From: JBCCQH01 sp039024435
GTDB taxonomy: Bacteria; Bacteroidota; Bacteroidia; J057; JADKCL01
NCBI GenBank assembly: GCA_039024435.1
Contig: JBCCQH010000084.1
Span: 1-34,391 of the forward strand
Direction: 5' to 3'
DNA: 34,391 bases
Made by a program: the position numbers and the translations under genes. Under the pieces are notes generated by a model. It was not told the origin of the DNA. It saw only the letters and a program-made list of their open reading frames with translations, and ran no database searches. This document shows positions 29,746 to 34,391 of the stretch, piece by piece (within the stretch, counting starts at the first letter, position 1; every line of letters starts with the position of its first letter).

Positions 29746-31842
29746 TTGCACGTCTCCATACGGCATCTAAACAATTGGCCAACTATCAAAGCGGCACTGA
29801 AATATTTTGTAGTCAGTTTGGTTTTGCTCACCGCGCTTACCACCTCTCCGGGGTTGTGGGCGCAACCGGCACGCGCCAATCGAAACAAGGCCAAAGTCTA
29901 CGATCCCGAAACCACAGGCCGACAAGCCCGCGCGGATCGGATGCGCAATAAGCACCGCAACCTCAACCGTTACCGCCAAAATCAACTCCGTAAAAGTCAC
30001 CGTTCGCTCAATCGGAAGCGCCAGCGCCAAAGCGCCGGTCGCCAACGCCACCGCAATCTTAGCACCCGCAGTTCCCAGCAGCGGTCTCGCCGTGTCAATC
30101 ACCGCTCCCTCAACTCTAAACGCCAACCGGCGAGCAGTAGACCCGGCCACCGCAGCCTGAGTCGGGTCAATCAGCGAAGTCCCGGAAAAATCAAGCGCCG
30201 TGATCTCAGCCGAGTCAGTCAGCGCGGACCCAAAAAACGGCGGCGGCGCAACCTAAGCCGGGTCAATCAACGGCAACCCCGCCCAATCCGGCGGCGCAAC
30301 CTGAGTCGGGTTACCCAACGCCAGCCGCGGCCGGTGCGGCGGCGCAACCTGAGTCGGGTCACCACTCGCGGACCCGCCCGGGTCAGCCACCGCAGCCTCA
30401 GCCGCGTAAATCAGTCCGGACCCCGGCGCCAGCGGCACCGCAACCTCAACCGCCGGCGTCAGCGCCAAACTCGGGTCACCCACCGCAACCTCAATCGCTT
30501 CCGGCAGCAATCGGCCCGGCCTCCGCGTCGGCAAAATTTCAATCGCTTCACCCAAAGGCAATCCCGAGTACGGCACCGCAACTTGAATCGGGTGCGCCAG
30601 CGGACCCCGAATGTCCGTCACCGCGACCTCAACCGTGTGACCCAGCGCACCGCCACAACCCGGCACCGCAGCCTCAACCGCTTTTCCCAACGGATCGCCA
30701 AACCCCGTCACCGCAACCTCAACCGTTACCGCCAACGGGTAGCGAACCCGCAACACCGCAACCTCAACCGTTTTTCTCAGCGGGTGGCCAAGCCCCGCCA
30801 CCGCAATTTGAATCGCTACTCGCAGCGCACGGTCAAACCCCGGCACCGCAACCTGAACAAGTACTATCCCCCTCTGATGAAGACCAAGCACCGCGACCTG
30901 GAGCGGGGAAAAGATCCCTTCCGTCGCCTTGCCCGCGAACGGGTCCGACGGGAGAAAAAGCGGCTGTCAATTCGGGGCCTGAATCAAGCCTGCTACCCCC
31001 GAATCAAGCTGAAGCACAAGGACCTCGCGCGGGTCTGCTATCCGCGCTTCAAAATCCGGCACAAGGACCTTTCGCAGAATTGCTACCCCCGCTTCAAAAT
31101 CAAGCACAAAGACTTGCAGTCAAAGTGCTACCCCACCCCCAAGGTGAAGCACAAGAATCTGTCCCAAGCCTGTCTCCCGCGATACAAAGTGAAACACCGC
31201 AGCCTGAATACAGTCTGCTACAAACCCGCGGTGCGGATCAAACACAAGGACCTGAGCCTGAAGTGCTATCCCAAACTGGTGATCCGGCACAAGAACATGA
31301 ACAAGTTTTCCTGTACCGAATTGCGCATGCAGCACACTGACCTCAACAAGGTCAAAATCCCCTGTGACCCCAATATGCGCAGCCACACCACGACGATGGA
31401 ACGAATCGGGAAAGAGGTGAAGTTCTGGTTTACCCGCCACCGCAAGTTTTGCAAGTTGGAGGCGCGGTACTCGGGTGTCTCTCAAGGCAATGTCGTGGAA
31501 ACTTCGGTGGGTTCGGCGATTGTCGAAGATTACATTGTCAAGAAAAATACCTACTATCCGCTGCGCATCATCGTTTCTACCCCCAAAGAGCGACCGCGGG
31601 ATAAAAAAGGCGAACCTCGCCTGAAAATGCACAAGCTGTCCCGCGAAGAAACCAAAGAAATCATGATCCGCGAGTTGATTACGCGCCAGAAGTACCTGTG
31701 GCTGGTGCGGATGTATCCCGAGGAACGCCCGAACCTGGACAACCTCAAAACGCTTTACGGTGACCCCGGTACCGGCGGCAATGATCCCAATGCACCCGCT
31801 GATCCGCCTCCCGCCAATGTCCCCTCCGACGACGATAATTGA
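29746..31842 (+). CDS. Exported Arg/His-rich tandem-repeat protein, no family recognised
   Basis: This is up to 698 residues. A hydrophobic export signal (LKYFVVSLVLLTALTTSPGLW) is followed by about 21 repeats of 15-17 residues (about 69-386) built on HRNLNRYxQRxxxxR. A basic linker follows, then about eight repeats of 15-16 residues (about 413-545) on CYPRFKIKHKDLSQN, with one Cys and one His each. Residues 546-670 are non-repetitive and well mixed, and the tail (PNAPADPPPANVPSDDDN) is acidic and Pro-rich. The repeat region is extremely basic, so it could bind DNA, acidic polysaccharide or LPS phosphate outside the cytoplasm (inference). No ATG precedes the signal: candidates are TTG at 29746 or CTG at 29797, the latter giving a typical MKYFVVS-like start. 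No T9SS tail is evident. The stable reading frame, signal peptide and C-terminal region argue for a real gene. Confidence 0.75.
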   Translation: MHVSIRHLNNWPTIKAALKYFVVSLVLLTALTTSPGLWAQPARANRNKAKVYDPETTGRQARADRMRNKHRNLNRYRQNQLRKSHRSLNRKRQRQSAGRQRHRNLSTRSSQQRSRRVNHRSLNSKRQPASSRPGHRSLSRVNQRSPGKIKRRDLSRVSQRGPKKRRRRNLSRVNQRQPRPIRRRNLSRVTQRQPRPVRRRNLSRVTTRGPARVSHRSLSRVNQSGPRRQRHRNLNRRRQRQTRVTHRNLNRFRQQSARPPRRQNFNRFTQRQSRVRHRNLNRVRQRTPNVRHRDLNRVTQRTATTRHRSLNRFSQRIAKPRHRNLNRYRQRVANPQHRNLNRFSQRVAKPRHRNLNRYSQRTVKPRHRNLNKYYPPLMKTKHRDLERGKDPFRRLARERVRREKKRLSIRGLNQACYPRIKLKHKDLARVCYPRFKIRHKDLSQNCYPRFKIKHKDLQSKCYPTPKVKHKNLSQACLPRYKVKHRSLNTVCYKPAVRIKHKDLSLKCYPKLVIRHKNMNKFSCTELRMQHTDLNKVKIPCDPNMRSHTTTMERIGKEVKFWFTRHRKFCKLEARYSGVSQGNVVETSVGSAIVEDYIVKKNTYYPLRIIVSTPKERPRDKKGEPRLKMHKLSREETKEIMIRELITRQKYLWLVRMYPEERPNLDNLKTLYGDPGTGGNDPNAPADPPPANVPSDDDN
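29950..30903 (+). repeat. Coding tandem repeat array 1 (45-51 bp units)
   Basis: About 21 in-frame units encode H/R-R-N/S/D-L-N/S-R-x. Spacing of the conserved Leu starts at 15, is 17 for two units, 16 for most of the middle ten, then 15 for nearly all later units. Units are clearly related at DNA level (for example recurring CACCGCAACCTCAACCG) but diverged, so the array is not a recent slippage product. Confidence 0.85.
30982..31381 (+). repeat. Coding tandem repeat array 2 (Cys/His units)
   Basis: About eight in-frame units of 45-48 bp encode Cys-x7-His-x2-Leu patterns. Cys lie at residues 416, 431, 446, 461, 476, 491, 507, 523 and 540, and His at 424, 439, 454, 469, 484, 500, 515 and 530. 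The HKDL core corresponds to the HRNL core of array 1, so the two arrays are probably homologous. Confidence 0.85.
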
Positions 31843-32035
31843 TCGGAAGCCCCCATGAGGAGCCCTAGACCCCGGTTTCCCATCGATATTTCTCCGCAAA
31901 ATCCTCAATTGGCATTCGCATTTTTCCGCTTTGCACCACAATAAAATGCCGAAAAATTCGCATATTATTTAGGCTGCTTTGCGGTAACGCTCCCTTTCCA
32001 TCTTCCATCCAAATCGCGCGTCCAATTACCTCACC

Positions 32036-33448
32036 ATGAAAATTGCTTCCGAAACGCTATTTTACCTCCGTTTTACCGTTGCCTCGCTCGTCCTGATCGG
32101 CCTGATGGCCTTCCCCGCCTGGGGCCAGAATGGTGCCCAAGCGAGCAGCAATGGCTCGGGGCAGCAATCCCAGCTAAACGAATGCGCCCGCTACCTGGAA
32201 AAGACTCGGGCCCCGCAGTTCAAGCGCACCATCAACCCCCACCAACCCAATGTCCTAATCGGAGAAGAAGGCACCGAGATGCTCATTCCGGAAGATGCGT
32301 TTGTGAAGCAAGACAATCGCCCGGTCGAAGGCGAGGTCCTGGTTGTTTTCAGCGAGTACTTTGACCAAGCCGATCTCATCGCCGCCAATCTGCCCACCGT
32401 GAGCAATGGCCGCCTGCTGGAATCGGGCGGCGTCATCCATCTTGAAGCCCTCGCCGACGGCGAACCGTTGAAACTTGCCGCCGGCAAATCGATCCTGGTC
32501 AACTTTCCGGGCGGCGCGGCCGATGGCATGCAACTCTTCTCCGGCGAGTACGACGCCCAAGGAGTCATGAATTGGGTTCCCCTCAGCGATCAACCCCAAC
32601 ACCTGAGCGCAACAACTTTGGGCGGAAAAATCGCTCCCAATGGCCCCCTTCCCCTATTTAGCGACTACGGTCCGGTGGATGCAGTAACCCTGAAGTTTCG
32701 CGACAAGCCGGAATTCACCGCCCCGGGCTACATCTACGCGATGCTGGAAAAAAACTACACCTGCCGGGGACGCGATGCGATCTACCTCGAAATATTCGTC
32801 GATGCCGCCGGTCGTCCGACCCAGGTCAATTCCTTGACCGGAAGAAACAACTGCCTCCGCCAAGCGGTGGAAGAAGCGGTGCAAACCCTTGTCTTTGACC
32901 CCAAATCCCTGGGAGGAGCAGAAAAATTTTTCTTCCAGGTTCGCCCGGAAGCCTTGGGGTTTGCGAAAGGAACCGAGAACCGCTTTGAATCGATCCGGGG
33001 TCGGGAACTCGCGGTGGGCGGCGCAGAAATCGAAGCCACGATGGCGAAGTACATGGAGCGGGAAAAAGCCCGCAATTTTGTCAAAAACGCCTTTGCGGTA
33101 ACCCAAATGGGCTTCATCAATTGCGACCGCTTTGCCAGTTCTCCGCGTCCGACGGTGGCAAGCACCATCGAATTGAGCGATGTTTATCTGAGCATGAACA
33201 GCAAGGTTTTCCTGGTATTTGACGGGATGAATTCGGTGATGGAAGGGCGGCCGGAAGCCCGGGGCACTTTTCGTTTCAGCGGGATCCCCATCGGAAAATC
33301 CGTGACCGTGGTTGCGATGGCCTATGATCCTGCGGTAGGACCCTATCTGAGCACCAAAAAAGCGGTGACTACCCAAGGATCAATGGGTACCCTCGACTAC
33401 CAGCAAGTCAGTGAAGCCCGGCTTATGCGGGAATTGGCGCGACTTTAA
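32036..33448 (+). CDS. Exported protein with ZU5-like and TonB-C-like regions
   Basis: This 470-residue protein has a signal peptide (ending near PAWGQ). Residues about 75-185 look like the ZU5-type beta module common in Bacteroidota surface proteins: GTEMLIPEDAFVKQDNRPVEG, GGVIHLEALADGEPLKL, DGMQLFSGEY, MNWVPL. Residues about 240-292 resemble a TonB C-terminal fold (AIYLEIFVDAAGRPTQVNSL, CLRQAVEEAVQTLVFDP); here Cys243 and Cys273 could pair. The C-terminal ~170 residues end in a beta-rich stretch (ATFRFSGIPIGKSVTVVAMA) like a regulatory or carboxypeptidase-regulatory-type beta sandwich. It has no membrane anchor after the signal. It follows the tandem-repeat gene by 193 bp on the same strand and may work with it at the envelope (inference from position only). 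Confidence 0.75.
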   Translation: MKIASETLFYLRFTVASLVLIGLMAFPAWGQNGAQASSNGSGQQSQLNECARYLEKTRAPQFKRTINPHQPNVLIGEEGTEMLIPEDAFVKQDNRPVEGEVLVVFSEYFDQADLIAANLPTVSNGRLLESGGVIHLEALADGEPLKLAAGKSILVNFPGGAADGMQLFSGEYDAQGVMNWVPLSDQPQHLSATTLGGKIAPNGPLPLFSDYGPVDAVTLKFRDKPEFTAPGYIYAMLEKNYTCRGRDAIYLEIFVDAAGRPTQVNSLTGRNNCLRQAVEEAVQTLVFDPKSLGGAEKFFFQVRPEALGFAKGTENRFESIRGRELAVGGAEIEATMAKYMEREKARNFVKNAFAVTQMGFINCDRFASSPRPTVASTIELSDVYLSMNSKVFLVFDGMNSVMEGRPEARGTFRFSGIPIGKSVTVVAMAYDPAVGPYLSTKKAVTTQGSMGTLDYQQVSEARLMRELARL

Positions 33449-33453
33449 GCGAT

Positions 33454-34017
33454 TCAACAATTGTAGCAAGCGTAGATGAACGCCGGCGGAATATTGAAGG
33501 GGGCATATTCTAGGCGCACTCGGGGAAACTTTTCCCGCATCATTTTCAGCGCGGTCGTGAGGTATTGGTACTGGATGAAGATTCCTCCCGCCCGCAAACA
33601 ACTGAGCGATTCGTCCAGAATCACGTGCTTCAGGTCCTCGGGAAAATTCGTCAGGGGCAAAGAAGAGACGATGTAGTCCGCCTCCGCCAAACCCAACTTT
33701 TCGAGGTAGCGCCGCAGATGTTCGGCACTGTCGTGGATAATGTGGATCCGCGGATCGTTGTACTGCAAATACCGCTCAATGAAGACTTCATTCATCTCAA
33801 AGACCAGCAACTGCGTATCCGGTCCCAGTCGCTTGATGATTTCGCGGGTGATGACCCCGGTACCAGGACCGAGTTCTACAATGCATTGGGCTTGGGAAAA
33901 GTCAATTTTGGAGATCATCCGCCGGGACAAGTAACGGGAACTTGGCGTGATCGACCCAACGGTCTTGCGTTCTTTGAGGAACTGCTGAAAAAATGAGCGT
34001 TTCGATTTTTTGGGCAT
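33454..34017 (-). CDS. PmtA-like phospholipid N-methyltransferase / rRNA dimethylase-like SAM enzyme
   Basis: This 187-residue class I methyltransferase starts at the ATG at 34017; the frame extends nine codons to a TTG at 34044, which is less likely. The N-terminal KTVGSITPSSRYLSRRM is the usual opening of PmtA-type phosphatidylethanolamine N-methyltransferases. Motif I IVELGPGTGVITREI and the late VSSLPLTNFP are shared by PmtA and the related KsgA/Erm group. The probable reaction is stepwise methylation of a phospholipid head group at the inner membrane, but a small-molecule or RNA substrate is possible. It is convergent with the ZU5-like gene, with only 5 bp between the stops. Confidence 0.85.
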   Translation of the reverse strand: MPKKSKRSFFQQFLKERKTVGSITPSSRYLSRRMISKIDFSQAQCIVELGPGTGVITREIIKRLGPDTQLLVFEMNEVFIERYLQYNDPRIHIIHDSAEHLRRYLEKLGLAEADYIVSSLPLTNFPEDLKHVILDESLSCLRAGGIFIQYQYLTTALKMMREKFPRVRLEYAPFNIPPAFIYACYNC

Positions 34018-34241
34018 ACGCAGCAGGTTGGTAACCGACCGCAATTTAAAAAAAAGTTGCTACGTGCCTAAGTTTCCTGCCTCTCGGAGTGAGGGATATC
34101 AATATCGGACTAGAAAATCGTGGCTTGCAGGCACAGGGGGGCACATTTCCCAAACCTTTGGGTGTATACCAGGTGTCAGTCGGAGTACCACCGTGCCTTG
34201 GCACGCTCAAGCCATGCTTCCTCCTTAAGGGACTGGAATGA

Positions 34242-34391
34242 CTATCCGCTTCTTTGCCACACGTGGTATTTGTTCCAATGCCGGAGCGAATTGCCCAGGA
34301 TGGTCGCAAATCGGGTTTCCCCTTCGTAACGTCGGTTCAGCTTGTAGCAGAATTCATCCAGGTAGTTCTGCAAGTACTTTTCGCTCACGCC
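34242..34391 (-). CDS. IS1595/ISXO2-type transposase, C-terminal fragment at window edge
   Basis: The last 49 codons of a gene run in from beyond the right edge and stop at a TAG (34242-34244). The segment SEKYLQNYLDEFCYKLNRRY matches the characteristic end of the ISXO2-like DDE transposase domain (Y..EF.Y..NRR). The remainder, GNSLRHWNKYHVW, is poorly conserved. The element's end should lie between here and the PmtA-like gene, around 34080-34241, but no terminal repeat can be fixed without the other end. It is cut by the window, so integrity is unknown. Confidence 0.75.
   Translation of the reverse strand, partial: GVSEKYLQNYLDEFCYKLNRRYEGETRFATILGNSLRHWNKYHVWQRSG

Noticed and set aside
30253..30891. 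212-codon open frame on the minus strand inside the Arg-rich array (repeated VEVAV-like units).
   Set aside because: It is the mirror of the plus-strand repeats. The plus frame has the export signal, the continuous array and a non-repetitive C-terminal region.
29950..31381. CRISPR-like direct repeats.
   Set aside because: Units are in-frame coding repeats of 45-51 bp without unique spacers, and no cas genes are present.

Overview
The window comes from a fairly GC-rich Bacteroidota chromosome, most likely of the Saprospiria/Lewinella kind. That placement is inferred from several signs. Two secreted proteins carry type IX secretion (T9SS) C-terminal signals, one of the gliding-motility type B and one of type A. 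There are lipoproteins of Bacteroidota style, few Shine-Dalgarno sequences, and a clear TAnnTTTG promoter box at 19589. I see no tRNA, rRNA or CRISPR array.

Layout. 1-1345: remains of a two-gene ATPase / nuclease-like module, broken up by two copies of a ~162 bp terminal-inverted-repeat element (MITE-like; a third copy lies at 26371-26531). 1429-2715: T9SS type B cargo. 2815-7483 (minus): a helix-hairpin-helix protein, an SDR oxidoreductase, and an M1 metallopeptidase fused to a probable outer-membrane beta-barrel. 7855-9552: choice-of-anchor B type secreted protein with a T9SS type A tail. 9865-17293: a tight five-gene operon joining a redox pair (FAD/NAD oxidoreductase and membrane polyferredoxin) to three glycosyltransferases, the last fused to a SAM methyltransferase. 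17322-19396 (minus): a Nudix hydrolase, nadC, and a DUF1566-like secreted protein interrupted by an in-frame TAG. 19618-24863: an envelope-folding operon of three SurA/PpiC-like proteins and a MoxR AAA+ ATPase, with stop/start overlaps or short gaps. 24997-26292: PAS histidine kinase. 26543-28755 (minus): LysM lytic transglycosylase and O-methyltransferase. 29060-33448: a small lipoprotein, a remarkable Arg/His-rich tandem-repeat exported protein, and a ZU5-like/TonB-C-like exported protein. 33454-34017 (minus): PmtA-like methyltransferase. 34242-34391 (minus): C-terminal piece of an IS1595/ISXO2-type transposase running off the window.

The most novel-looking locus is 29746-31842. It encodes an exported protein made of about 21 Arg/His-rich units of 15-17 residues. 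These pass into about eight units of 15-16 residues, each with one Cys and one His at fixed spacing, followed by a conserved-looking C-terminal region and an acidic tail. It has no ATG start at its signal peptide and lies just behind a perfect hairpin. Other points of interest are the MITE family, whose internal stem shows paired substitutions; the redox-glycosylation operon; the membrane glycosyltransferase/methyltransferase fusion; and the amber codon in the DUF1566-like gene.
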